In this document: piece after piece, positions 22,316-32,009 of the stretch
How the letters are laid out: every line of letters starts with the position of its first letter
Position numbering within the stretch: the first letter of the stretch is position 1
From: Pseudorasbora parva
Lineage: Eukaryota > Chordata > Actinopteri > Cypriniformes > Gobionidae
Direction: 5' to 3'
Assembly: GCF_024679245.1 (NCBI RefSeq)
Contig: NC_090176.1
Location: 52,504,136 to 52,568,135 of the forward strand
DNA: 64,000 bases
The notes under the pieces: generated by a model
The model's database searches: none
What the model saw: only the letters and a program-made list of their open reading frames with translations
What the model was told of the DNA's origin: nothing
Program-made: the position numbers and the translations under genes

Positions 22316-22465
22316 ATCCATTATCTCATGATCCTCTCTGCCAACTGGGCCTACCTAAAGGACGCGAGTCACACACACGCGTATCAGGACATCAAACTGA
22401 AGGAGGAGCGCGAGCTGCTGGACATCACAGCGCGCTCCAAAGAGTGCCTGAACTCCTACTCCTGA
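22316..22465 (+). CDS. gpm6b: gpm6b canonical terminal exon (M6-type C-terminus)
   Basis: The exon follows acceptor CTCTTTCAG at 22315 and encodes 49 codons plus TGA (22463-22465): IHYLMILSANWAYLKDAS, then HTHAYQDIKLKEERELLD, then ITARSKECLNSYS. This is the second half of the fourth transmembrane helix and the cytoplasmic M6 tail, including the conserved NWAYLKDA and the acidic/basic stretch ending SKE.LNSY. Phase 0 joins it to the 66-nt exon at 10435. It is mutually exclusive with the exon at 11972. Within the tail HTH replaces the Lys-Met-Gln of mammals. Confidence 0.95.
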   Translation: MHYLMILSANWAYLKDASHTHAYQDIKLKEERELLDITARSKECLNSYS

Positions 22466-23149
22466 GGGTCAGACACACACATACACACACACGCACACTC
22501 TCACACACACACACACACTAACGCATCCGCTGCTTCTGGCCACTAACGCCCTCTGTGCGCATCACTTCCTGTCTCTGTCCGCTGTGTTACACTCCTCTGG
22601 TGACGTTTGAAGCGCTGCGTTACACACGCACAACATCCCCTATATTTTTATTTTTGTCTTAAGAATATTTTTTTGCAGATGCATTCGTATCATCGTTATT
22701 ATTATTTCCTGCCACTACACATGCAGTTGGTCTGTGTGCATCTTTAAATCCAATTTTGTGCTAAAATATCTTGACCTTTGCACATGGGTTGAGTGCACTG
22801 CATTGTGGGATAGTGTGTGTACAAGTCTTCAGTGTGTGTGTGTGGTTTGATGATGATGATGAAGATGACCACTGGCTCATATTTTAACTCTACCTCACAC
22901 TGACCACTGTTCTTTAGCTCAACACATTTGACTCAAGTACCCCACGGTAAAAGACGAAAACATGACATTGTATTTTGTATAAAGCCTGGAATGCACATTA
23001 ATGTCATGTTTATAATGCATTAGGAGGTATTCATCATGCTTTATTTTGTTAAAATGCATTATGTTTGCAGATTACAGCTGGAATTAAATGTTTGTCACGT
23101 GTTTTAATCACAACTGTGCTTACAAAAACTGTATAGTAACCATCTGACA

Positions 23150-24270
23150 ACTACAAACTGCCTAGCAACACCATAACACCCTAGCAACCACTACGAGAAT
23201 ACCTTAGCAACTGCCTAGCAATGCCCTAGAAACTGCCCAAAATACCTTAGCAGCCGCCTAAGAACCACCCAGAATACCTTAGCAACTTCATAGCAATGCC
23301 CTAGGAACCGCCCAAAAAACCTTAGCAGCCGCCTAGCAATCACCCAGAATACCTTAGCAACTGCCTAGCAATGCCCTAGAAACCACTCAAAATACATTAG
23401 CAGCCGCCTAGCAACCATCCAGAATACCTTGGCAACTGCCTAGTAATGCCTTAGATACCACCCAAAATACATTAGCAGCCGCCTAGCAACCTCCCAGAAT
23501 ACCTTAGCAACTGCCTAGCAATGCCCTAGAAACCACCCAAAATACATTAGCAGCCGCCTAGCAACCACCCAGAATACCTTAGCAACTGCCTAGCAATGCC
23601 TTAGATACCTCCCAAAATACATTAGCAGCCGCCTAGCAACCTCCCAGAATACCTTAGCAACTGCCTAGCAATGCCCTAGAAACCACCCAAAATACATTAG
23701 CAGCCGCCTAGCAACCACCCAGAATACCTTAGCAACTGCCTAGCAATGCCCTCAAAACTACCCAGAATACCTTAGCAACTGTCAAGCAAAACACCCTAGC
23801 AACCACCCAGCAAGGCCCTAGCAACCACCCAGAATACCTTAGCAACGACCTAACAACCACCCTGAACATCATAGCAATCCCCTAGCAACCACCCACAATA
23901 CCTTATCAACCGCCTAGCAATGCCTTAGCAACCATCCAGAATACCTTAGCAGCCGCCCATCAACGCCCTAGCAACCACCCTTACAACCACCCTGAACATC
24001 ATAGCAATCGCCTAGCAACCACCCACAATACCTTATCAACCGCCTAGCAATGCCTTAGCAACCACCCAGAATACCTTAGCAGCCGCCCATCAACGCCCTA
24101 GCAACCACCCTTACAACCACCCTGAACATCATAGCAATCGCCTAGCAACCACCCACAATACCTTATCAACTGCCTAGCAATGCCTTAGCAACCACCCAGA
24201 ATACCTTAGCAACCACCCATAATACATTAGCAACCGCCTAGAAACACCCTAGCAACCTAAATACTTTTTT
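23150..24270. repeat. CCTAGCAAC minisatellite
   Basis: Tandem phrases CGCCTAGCAACCACCCAGAA and TACCTTAGCAACTGCCTAGC alternate for about 1.1 kb, with a composite unit of about 90-110 bp built from 22-24-bp sub-units. This kind of repeat is frequent in cyprinid genomes. A block beginning TTACAACCACCCTGAACATC is itself duplicated (about 23970 and 24110). A 455-bp piece recurs at 57917-58372. Confidence 0.9.
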
Positions 24271-24595
24271 ATATTAAACTTTGATGCCCAATTTCTCATT
24301 TCTCATGTGTTTTGTTCAGTCGTGCGTTTCATTGCACCGTGACTGTGAACTCTGACCAGACGCTCTTTTTTTTTTTTTTTTTGGAAGGTAAAACTAAACC
24401 TGCCCTGCTGTAAAAGCGTCGTTATTGGCAGTATGTCATGCGTGTTATAACGTGTTGTTTTGCGCAGCGTTCGCCAGGTTTAACTGTGTTATTTTCTAGT
24501 TTTAGCTCATGTTTACTGCTGTTCGTTTGACTCGCGCGAGGCTCTAACCAGTGTTTACGGGACGCCTTTAGTTTGGACTTAAACTGCTATTTTGA

Positions 24596-24635
24596 AATAA
24601 AATAAAAGCCCAAAAATATGCATGTGTTTAATAAA
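24596..24635 (+). promoter_or_regulatory. gpm6b: gpm6b polyadenylation signal cluster
   Basis: Three AATAAA hexamers occur at 24596-24601, 24601-24606 and 24630-24635. A TGTGTGTGTTTGTGTTTTT tract at about 24685-24703 could act as the downstream U/GU-rich element. Cleavage near 24655 is expected. The same cluster is present in the second segment at 58708-58747, where no gpm6b coding exon precedes it. Confidence 0.7.
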
Positions 24636-24959
24636 TGCACCGCCGTCTGTTTCTGATCTCCTGCCCAGAAGGTCGTCATGATTCTGTGTGTGTTTGTGTT
24701 TTTAATGCTTAATAATAATGCTGGATTGTGAATGTTAATAACTGCCCAAAACTGATGATTTGATGCGAGCGACGCTGGACGACGATGTTCAGGCCGTCAA
24801 ACAATCTGTTGTGTTTTATACAAAAATAAATAAAATATGATGAGACTTCCTGGATCTCAACGAGTCTTCTTTTGAATCGTGTCATTCTTTGTGTGTGAAT
24901 CCTGTCGGCCTTCCTCTTCTTCTTCCTCCGCACGTAGAACAGGAAAGTTATGAGATTTG

Positions 24960-26110
24960 GCACACCGATAGAAGACAGTCGGAACTGACACCAGAGCACA
25001 TCTGGCGTCTCTAACGCAATCCCTCTAGCGCCACCACCTGTTCAAAGCTACACTCACGTTTGTGCTCATACTGTTTTCACGCCATTTTGAATTTTCCACA
25101 AAAAAACTTTTTTTAACTCCTCCTTGGCCATTGCTCCAGTTTTCATAAACACATTTAACCAGATCATCTTACCAGATAGACCATGCAGAGAAAAAGATAT
25201 GGAATTCAAGTTGATTGGTCAAACAGTTCTCGGTTCATTTGTAACATTTTAATTCGTTAATTAAAATTCGTAACACCAACAAATTCAATGAAGAGCGCCA
25301 AAATGGACGTGAGGCTATATCTCTGCAGCGCTTTAGTTTATTCTGACCAAACTTGGTGTGTTATGCCAACCATGACCTGAGGCGACCTGCTCAGTTTCAG
25401 CACAGCGCCACCTAGTGTTCTGGAGATATGAAAAATGTGCTATTTTTACTTATTTCTCATCGCTTTGGCCAAAAATCACAAAAATGGTCTCTTTAGATCC
25501 GTGTCACAGGACACCCAATTCCCATATCAGACATTTTGTGAGTCAGTCATCATTCATTTTAAACGAATGCATTGGCATATTGTTTTGAAACTTGGTTTGC
25601 GTCTTCGACACCAAGCCCTGAAGGTACTCAAAAGTTTCGTTGCAGCACCACCTTGTGGTCAAAAGTTATGAATTTCCCAAAAATACTAATAGCTTTTGAT
25701 TATATTAACCTATTGTAATGAATCTGGTCTTAATAGATTCCTTGGGTCAGGCCGAGAACATCGATGCCATATGGCTGAACGTGCTGTCCGCCATTTTGAT
25801 TTCCTTTAACAACCTACCTTTTCTAACTCCTCCTTGGCCTTTTGTCTGATTTTCACCAAAATCAAATCAGATCATCTTTAGACCATGATAGCAAAAAGTC
25901 TTGGATTTGGTGTCGATAGATGAAACCGTTGTGATATACTGCAGCGACGAATTTGAAACATGAAGCCAAAATGACTGAGACTGTATCTCTACAATGCGTT
26001 TTGACAACACAACAAAATGGTCACAGCGCCACCTAATGGTCAAATGTTATAAACCATTCAACCATAAACTAATGACTGTTTGATTTTTCAGCCATTTGGC
26101 CTAAAATGAC
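24960..26110. repeat. Dispersed 'AGCGCCACC' repeat, copy in duplication 1
   Basis: The stretch contains CTCTAGCGCCACCACCTG, ACGCCATTTTGAATTTTC, CACAGCGCCACCTAGTG, GCAGCACCACCTTGTGGTC and CACAGCGCCACCTAATGGTC at spacings of about 250-350 bp. It is related to 15040-16200. It lies between the inferred 3' ends of gpm6b and ofd1. An ORF at 24709-24999 on the - strand overlaps it and the UTR end and has no conserved domain that I can recognise. Confidence 0.7.
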
Positions 26111-26355
26111 CTCATCTGTCTTTAATGGCTCATTGCTGCAGTCCATCTGATACTCCCAGTCGTGTTGGCGTGACTTATTATAATGTCTGCTCACAGTAAT
26201 ATTTACAACTACCTTTATTTATACAGGTTTCAAAGCTGCTTCTCTGTAATAAAATCAATGATGCAAACTTCAGTTCAAGGTTTGTTATCAGTGCAGTGAA
26301 ATCAGTAATTTCAGCACAACAGTTATAATACAACAGCAGAACATTTCATTTCACA

Positions 26356-26361
26356 TTTATT
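26356..26361 (-). promoter_or_regulatory. ofd1: Poly(A) signal, ofd1 copy 1
   Basis: TTTATT on the + strand reads AATAAA on the - strand, about 78 bp past the ofd1 stop codon. The same hexamer is kept in copy 2 at 60469-60474. Confidence 0.6.
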
Positions 26362-26659
26362 CAGTCTCTATAAAAACACATCGATACACACATTAAAAAC
26401 ACACTGAACAGCAGATCCAGCAGTGCATGAGGCGTTCTTCACCAGAAGTCATCGTCTGGTTCTTCATGGGATGTTACGCCAACACTGCGGAGCGAAATGA
26501 AGGTTAGTGATGAATAATATCTCGGTATTGTTGAACAGTAATGGACACAAACGTGCTACCTGTGGTCGTGCTCAGACAGGTGAAGCTCCTCTTGACTTTG
26601 GTGCTCTGATGCCTCTTTATTCTGGCTCTGAAAGTTCAAACACAGCCATCAAGAACATG

Positions 26660-27195
26660 TGAAATTACCAAGCGGCTCCTCCCGCGATCTCTCCTGAAGC
26701 CAATACCGAAGTAATGTAAACTGCAATTCCTCCACTGGCCACTAGAGCGGCTCCAGAAGGAGCTAAACCCCATTGAGCCTCATGATAAAATGCCCATCTT
26801 TACAACAGAAAAACACGTTTACAGCCTGGGACAAATTGTGGTTTTGGTCTATACGGCTAATGTTGACCTTCATGACGACTGTGAGGAGAGTGAATGTTTT
26901 TATAACTCATTCCTTTACGTTATATAAAGCCTTAAAGTTCTGCATAATTAAGGGCGTGGTTACTTTGAGTGACAGGTGGATAGCCATTTATCTGCCATCT
27001 ATAGTCATCGGATCACCTAAGCTCCGCCCACATCCCGCCTTTCTGCCCATTTTCTGTTATCCGGGAGTGACACGCGATGACTCGCTCACAAGATGGCGAC
27101 GGCTCGTCTCTACGCTTCGAACGGCTCATCGGAATCCTATGGGTGACGTCACGGACACTACCGACATTTTTTTTTTGTCAGTGTATGGAAATTAC
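26660..27195. mobile_element. Dispersed cyprinid-type repeat in ofd1 intron, copy 1
   Basis: Phrases such as CACTGGCCACTAGAGCGGCT, TTTACAGCCTGGGACAAATT, TAATTAAGGGCGTGGTTACT and GGGTGACGTCACGGACACTA appear in the order of a dispersed repeat that I recognise from zebrafish and carp introns. It is probably non-autonomous. The ORFs 26773-27213 and 27077-27331 lie in it and are not host genes. The copy in the second segment (about 60760-61300) lacks about a dozen bases near 61140. Confidence 0.65.
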
Positions 27196-27209
27196 ATTAC
27201 AATCCCTAT

Positions 27210-27524
27210 TTAAATGGATAGTTCACCCAAAAATGAATATTCTGTCCTCATTTACTCACCCTCATGTTGTTCCAAACCTGTATGAGTTTCTTTCTCCTGC
27301 TAAAATAAGATATTTGGAAGAATGTTTGTAACCAAGCAGATAGAGCAACCATTGACTACCATAATAGGGGAAAGAATACTATGGTAGTCTCTCTCTGCTT
27401 TGTTACAAACATTCTTCCAAATATCTTATTTTAGCAGGAGAAAGAAACTCATAGAGGTTTGGAACAACATGAGGGTGAGTAAATGAGGACAGGATTTTCA
27501 TTCATGGGTGAACTATCCCTTTAA
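27210..27524. mobile_element. Fold-back MITE with GGATAGTTCACCCA ends, copy 1
   Basis: The left arm TTAAATGGATAGTTCACCCA and right arm TGGGTGAACTATCCCTTTAA are inverted repeats. Arms of over 100 bp, including TTTACTCACCCTCATGTTGT and its complement, pair around ACTACCATAATAGGGGAAAG. This is one of the most common fold-back families in cyprinids. The matching copy is at 61311-61625. Confidence 0.85.
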
Positions 27525-28662
27525 GACCAATTTTCATTATAGTACAGAATGTTTTTGATGTACCTGCTCGTTTGGTTTATTCTGCATGAGCATCATCATG
27601 TACTTCTGAAGCGGATTGGACGCATCCGCTCCTCCTCCAATCGCTGAGGCCGTTGCGGACACATGACCTTCTGTACCGTCCCTCTCCTCTTCTGCTGGTT
27701 TCTCATTTTGATCCTCCTGAAAGCAGACAGTCATGATTATTGAACTCTCTTGTTATTAAACATACAGTCAGTGTTGGTCATGTTACTTAGTTACTATTTA
27801 CTTCTCACAAATAGTAACTTGCATCATTATAAGAGTAACTAATTACCTGGAAAAATTACTTTTACACTTTTTTAAATGTTCAAATATGTAAAATAACTTG
27901 AATTCCCCCAAAATTAAATGGTAAATGAATAAAATGGACACTAAATATAATTAATTATTATTATTAAAAATTGTAAAATAATCTACACTATTTTAATGTT
28001 GCTGTGGGACAATGTGAGACACAGTATCAAATTCAATACATTATTGTAAATATTATCAGTAATACAGTGGAACAATGAAACTAAATAGATGGTTTAGAAC
28101 TGTAATATTTATTGCACAGAACACAACTGGCCAACAAATAAATCTAACTATAAATGATGCTCCTTAAGAAAAGTCTACCACAAATAGAAAATAATAATGA
28201 ACAAATGACTCTTACGAAGCGATTCTTTTAAAGGAATCGACTCCTGAACTCATGTGTTTAAATGAATCACCTGCTCCTGCTTGAGTCTCTCCAGCTCTCG
28301 CTCCTCTCTCTCCTGCTCCTCCTCTCTCTCCCTCAGTCTCTTCTCCTCTCTCCTCTTCCTCTCCTCCTCCCATCTCTCCTCTTCCTCATGCGTGTCTATC
28401 TTTACGTCTGCGTCTGATGATAAAGATGATGAAAAAAGCACTAGTTTATATGATGTAACACACGAGGAAGATCCGAACAGCGACGGAAGATCCGACTCAC
28501 CCTGATGAAGCTCCGGCTGAGAGTCCTGCAGTCTCTGGAGGATACACTCCTGATCTGTGGACACAACTGAACACACACTATACTGTATAAAGCACTATAT
28601 AAATAAAGGTGACGATGACTGACACAGGCAGAAACACACACACATTCTATCTCTAACACACA

Positions 28663-28698
<36 letters not shown>

Positions 28699-28834
28699 GA
28701 TGAATTCTCACGTTGTATAGGGTCAGTGAGGTCGTGGAGTGTGATCTTCTCTGGTTAAGGAGACGACTCTGAACTGGAAATGATTTCCTGCAGTTGGGGT
28801 GGACTGAGAAATCAGAACAAACACAAAGAATATA

Positions 28835-29237
28835 ATTAAGATATAAAGTGTCAGAGCACTGCTTCCTGTTATCTAGCGGCCACTGTATAAATGTGAAGTG
28901 TGATGTGTTGGTGTTTTCTGCTGCCTTTCAGCTCTGGAAGGCTCTAGGATCTCCAAACTTACGTTCCTGTCGACGTCTCGACACACTCGATCAGAATCCA
29001 GAGTTTAGTGAAGATCGGAGAAACTTTATTTTCAGACCCCAAAAAATCAAAAGGCTAACCCCTTTGTGTTTTTTGGGTAAATTTTTTCGAGTTTTTCCGA
29101 TCTTCACTAAACTCTGGATTCTCATCGAGTGTGTCGAGGCGTCGACAGGAACGCAAGTTTGGAGATCCTAGAGCCTTCCAGAGCTGAACAGCAGCAGAAA
29201 ACACCAACACATCACACTTCATATTTATATCCCATAT
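28835..29237. repeat. Long palindromic element, full copy 2
   Basis: This is the same two-armed element as at 21521-21916, starting at ATTAAGATATAAAGTG and ending ATATCCCATATGTCTGTG. It lies in the presumed intron upstream of ofd1 exon A on the - strand. The 11-bp minisatellite begins directly at its right end. Confidence 0.9.
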
Positions 29238-29633
29238 GTCTGTGAAGTGCCTGTGGAGTGCCTGTGGAGTGCCTGTGGAGTGCCTGTGAAGTGCCTGTGG
29301 AGTGCCAGTGGAGTGCCTGTGAAGTGCCTGTGGAGTGTCAGTGGAGTGCCAGTGGAGTGCCAGTGGAGTGCCAGTGGAGTGCCTGTGAAGTGCCTGTGAA
29401 GTGCCTGTGGAGTGCCAGTGGAGTGCCTGTGGAGTGCCTGTGAAGTGCCTGTGAAGTGCCTGTGGAGTGCCTGTGGAGTGCCTGTGGAGTGCCTGTGGAG
29501 TGCCTGTGAAGTGCCTGTGGAGTGCCAGTGGAGTGCCTGTGAAGTGCCTGTGGAGTGTCAGTGGAGTGTCAGTGGAGTGCCAGTGGAGTGCCAGTGGAGT
29601 GCCTGTGAAGTGCCTGTGAAGTGCCTGTGGAGT

Positions 29634-29858
29634 GTCTGAAAACTTTATTTTCAGACCCCAAAAAATCAAAAGGCTAACCCCTTTGTGTTTTTTGGGGAAA
29701 ATTTTTCGAGTTTTTCCGATCTTAACTAAACTCTGGATTCTCATCAAATGTGTCGAGGCGTCGACAGGAACGCAAGTTTGGAGATCCTAGAGCCTTCCAG
29801 AGCTGAACAGCAGCAGAAAACACCAACACATCACACTTCAAATTCATATCCCATATGT
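29634..29858. repeat. Half-palindrome unit (first of about 26)
   Basis: The unit starts GTCTGAAAACTTTATTTTCA, continues through the loop of the palindrome (CAAAAGGCTAACCCCTTTGT) and its right arm (CTAAACTCTGGATTCTCATC to CAGAAAACACCAACAC), and ends ATATCCCATATGTCTGTG. The left arm is missing in every array copy. The junction with the minisatellite makes a new 9-bp stem, GTCTGAAAA/TTTTCAGAC, at the unit's start. The last copy (57307) has one change in this stem (GAAATC). Confidence 0.92.
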
Positions 29859-32009
29859 CTGTGGAGTGCCAGTGGAGTGTCAGTGGAGTGCCTGTGGAGT
29901 GCCCGTGGAGTGCCCGTGGAGTGCCAGTGGAGTGCCTGTGGAGTGTCAGTGGAGTGTCTGTGGAGTGTCAGTGGAGTGCCAGTGGAGTGTCTGTGGAGTG
30001 CCTGTGGAGTGCCAGTGGAGGTTCCGTGGAGTGCCTGTGGAGTGCCAGTGGAGGTTCCGTGGAGTGCCTGTGGAGTGTCTGTGGAGTGCCAGTGGAGTGT
30101 CAGTGGAATGCCTGTGAAGTGCCTGTGGAGTGCCAGTGGAGTGCCAGTGGAGTGCCTGTGGAGTGTCTGTGGAGTGTCTGTGGAGTGTCAGTGGAGTGCC
30201 AGTGGAGTGCCTGTGAAGGTTCCGTGGAGTGCCTGTGGAGTGCCAGTGGAGGTTCCGTGGAGTGCCTGTGGAGTGTCAGTGGAATGCCTGTGAAGTGCCT
30301 GTGGAGTGCCAGTGGAGTGCCTGTGGAGTGTCTGTGGAGTGTCAGTGGAGTGCCAGTGGAGTGCCTGTGGAGTGTCTGTGGAGTGCCTGTGGAGTGTCTG
30401 TGGAGTGCCAGTGGAGTGCCTGTGGAGTGCCAGTGGAGGTTCCACTCCACAGTGCCTGTGGAGTGTCTGTGGAGTGCCAGTGGAGTGTCAGTGGAGTGCC
30501 TGTGAATGTTCCGTGGAGTGTCTTTGGAGTGCCAGTGGAGTGCCTGTGGAGTGCCAGTGGAGGTTCCGTGGAGTGCCTGTGGAGTGTCTGTGGAGTGCCA
30601 GTGGAGTGTCAGTGGAGTGCCTGTGAAGTGCCTGTGGAGTGCCTGTGGAGTGCCAGTGGAGGTTCCGTGGAGTGCCTGTGGAGTGTCTTTGGAGTGCCAG
30701 TGGAGTGTCAGTGGAGTGCCTGTGAAGTGCCTGTGGAGTGCCAGTGGAGTGCCTGTGGAGTGCCAGTGGAGGTTCAGTGGAGTGCCTGTGAAGTGCCTGT
30801 GGAGTGTCTGAAAACTTTATTTTCAGACCCCCAAAAAATCAAAAGGCTAACCCCTTTGTGTTTTTTGGGGAAATTTTTTCGAGTTTTTCCGATCTTCACT
30901 AAACTCTGGATTCTCATCGAGTGTGTCGAGGCGTCGACAGAAACGCAAGTTTGGAGATCCTAGAGCCTTCCAGAACTGAACGGCAGCAGAAAACACCAAC
31001 ACATCACACTTCAAATTTATATCCCATATGTCTGTGGAGTGTCAGTGGAGTGCCTGTGGAGTGCCTGTGGAGTGCCCGTGGAGTGTCCGTGGAGTGCCTG
31101 TGGAGTGCCTGTGGAGTGCCCGTGGAGTGCCCGTGGAGTGCCTGTGGAGTGCCAGTGGAGTGTCTGAAAACTTTATTTTCAGACCCCAAAAAATCAAAAG
31201 GCTAACCCCTTTTTGTTTTTTGGGAAAAAAAATTCAAGTTTTTCCGATCTTCACTATACTCTGGATTCTCATCGAGTGTGTTGAGGCGTCGACAGGAACG
31301 CAAGTTTGGAGATCCTAAAGCCTTCCAGAGCTGAACAGCAGCAGAAAACACCAACACATCACACTTCAAATTTATATCCCATATGTCTGTGGAGTGTCAG
31401 TGGAGTGCCTGTGGAGTGTCAGTGGAGTGCCAGTGGAGAGCCAGTGGAGTGTCAGTGGAGTGCCTGTGGAGTGTCAGTGGAGTGCCAGTGGAGTGTCAGT
31501 GGAGTGCCAGTGGAGTGTCTGTGGAGTGCCAGTGGAGGTTCCGTGGAGTGCCTGTGGAGTGCCAGGGGAGTGCCAGTGGAGTGCATGTGGAGTGTCAGTG
31601 GAGTGCCTGTGGAGTGTCAGTGGAGTGCCAGTGGAGTGCCTGTGGAGTGCCTGTAGAGTGTCAGTGGAGTGTCTGTGGAGTGCCAGTGGAGTGCATGTGG
31701 AGTGCCTGTGGAGTGTCAGTGGAGTGCCAGTGGAGTGCCAGTGGAGTGCCTGTGGAGTGTCAGTGGAGTGCCAGTGGAGTGCCTGTGGAGTGCCAGTGGA
31801 GTGCCAGTGGAGTGCCTGTGGAGTGTCTGTGGAGTGCCTGTGAAGTGTAAGTGGAGGTTTCGTGGAGTGTCTGTGGAGTGCCAGTGGAGTGCCTGTGGAG
31901 TGTCAGTGGAGTGCCAGTGGAGTGCCAGTGGAGTGTCCGTGGAGTGTCAGTGGATTGCCTGTGGAAAGTCAGTGGATTGCCTGTGGACTGTCAGTGAAGT
32001 GCCTGTGGA

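Larger units (their letters stand above)
604..22465 (+). other. gpm6b: gpm6b gene, 3' portion (exons and introns)
   Basis: Six + strand exons with GT/AG junctions together encode the C-terminal part of an M6/PLP-family tetraspan membrane protein. The joined reading (604-760, 6568-6736, 10211-10284, 10370-10435, 22316-22465) is 616 nt and gives about 204 residues. The sizes of the middle exons (169, 74 and 66 nt) are those of the conserved PLP1/DM20/M6 gene structure. Peptides such as AVKELHSEFKTT, VDIRQYGIIPWNA and VACAGAGATVIAL match vertebrate M6B better than M6A or PLP1. M6B is a neuronal and oligodendrocyte surface proteolipid linked to membrane and cytoskeleton organisation. The N-terminal exons lie before the window. 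Introns are unusually repeat-rich. Tail-to-tail with ofd1 on the - strand, as in human. Confidence 0.93.
22466..24660 (+). other. gpm6b: Inferred gpm6b 3' UTR
   Basis: The sequence from the TGA to the poly(A) signal cluster at 24596-24635 contains no intron signals or ORFs of note and is read as a long 3' UTR of about 2.2 kb. It includes CA and TG runs (22472-22518, 22820-22845) and a minisatellite (23150-24270). An earlier ATTAAA near 23083 could be an alternative signal. The distal part, from 23547, is duplicated at 57917. Confidence 0.6.
26439..28803 (-). pseudogene. ofd1: ofd1 3' end, copy 1, with a nonsense codon
   Basis: Six - strand exons with intact splice sites are present, in transcription order: 28712-28803, 28501-28566, 28271-28413, 27564-27716, 26560-26627 and 26439-26484. 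They encode the C-terminal region of OFD1, a centriolar-satellite and basal-body protein: a Glu/Arg-rich coiled coil, then ASNPLQKYMMMLMQNK, then an ending SHEEPDDDFW that resembles the mammalian OFD1 terminus. In the first exon the codon at 28755-28757 reads TAA, where copy 2 has CAA (Gln). The other exons are nearly identical to copy 2. A last-exon Asp in copy 1 is Glu in copy 2, and a Gln is Lys in exon A. With no other ofd1 exons between here and copy 2, this is most likely a duplicated fragment that is not part of the functional gene. An assembly error or base-call error at the stop remains possible. Confidence 0.8.
23547..29237. other. Segmental duplication, copy 1
   Basis: This interval aligns in order and orientation with 57917-63420. 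It contains the CCTAGCAAC repeat, the distal gpm6b UTR, the AGCGCCACC repeat, ofd1 3' exons, two dispersed elements and the full palindrome. Offsets rise from 34,113 at the last ofd1 exon to 34,183 at exon A because of small indels, for example extra CCTAGCAAC units in this copy and a longer CA run in the other. Single-base differences are scattered throughout. Confidence 0.92.

Noticed and set aside
24709..24999. - strand ORF of 96 codons, repeated at 58823-59113
   Set aside because: It overlaps the gpm6b UTR end and a dispersed repeat, has no recognised domain, and is conserved between the two sites only because the whole segment is duplicated.
26773..27331. + strand ORFs in the ofd1 intron
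   Set aside because: They lie in dispersed and fold-back repeats whose sequence I recognise from many fish introns.
28281..28505. + strand Ser-rich ORF (and its duplicate at 62386-62610)
   Set aside because: It is the antisense of the Glu/Arg coiled-coil exon of ofd1. The - strand exon has matching splice sites and phase.
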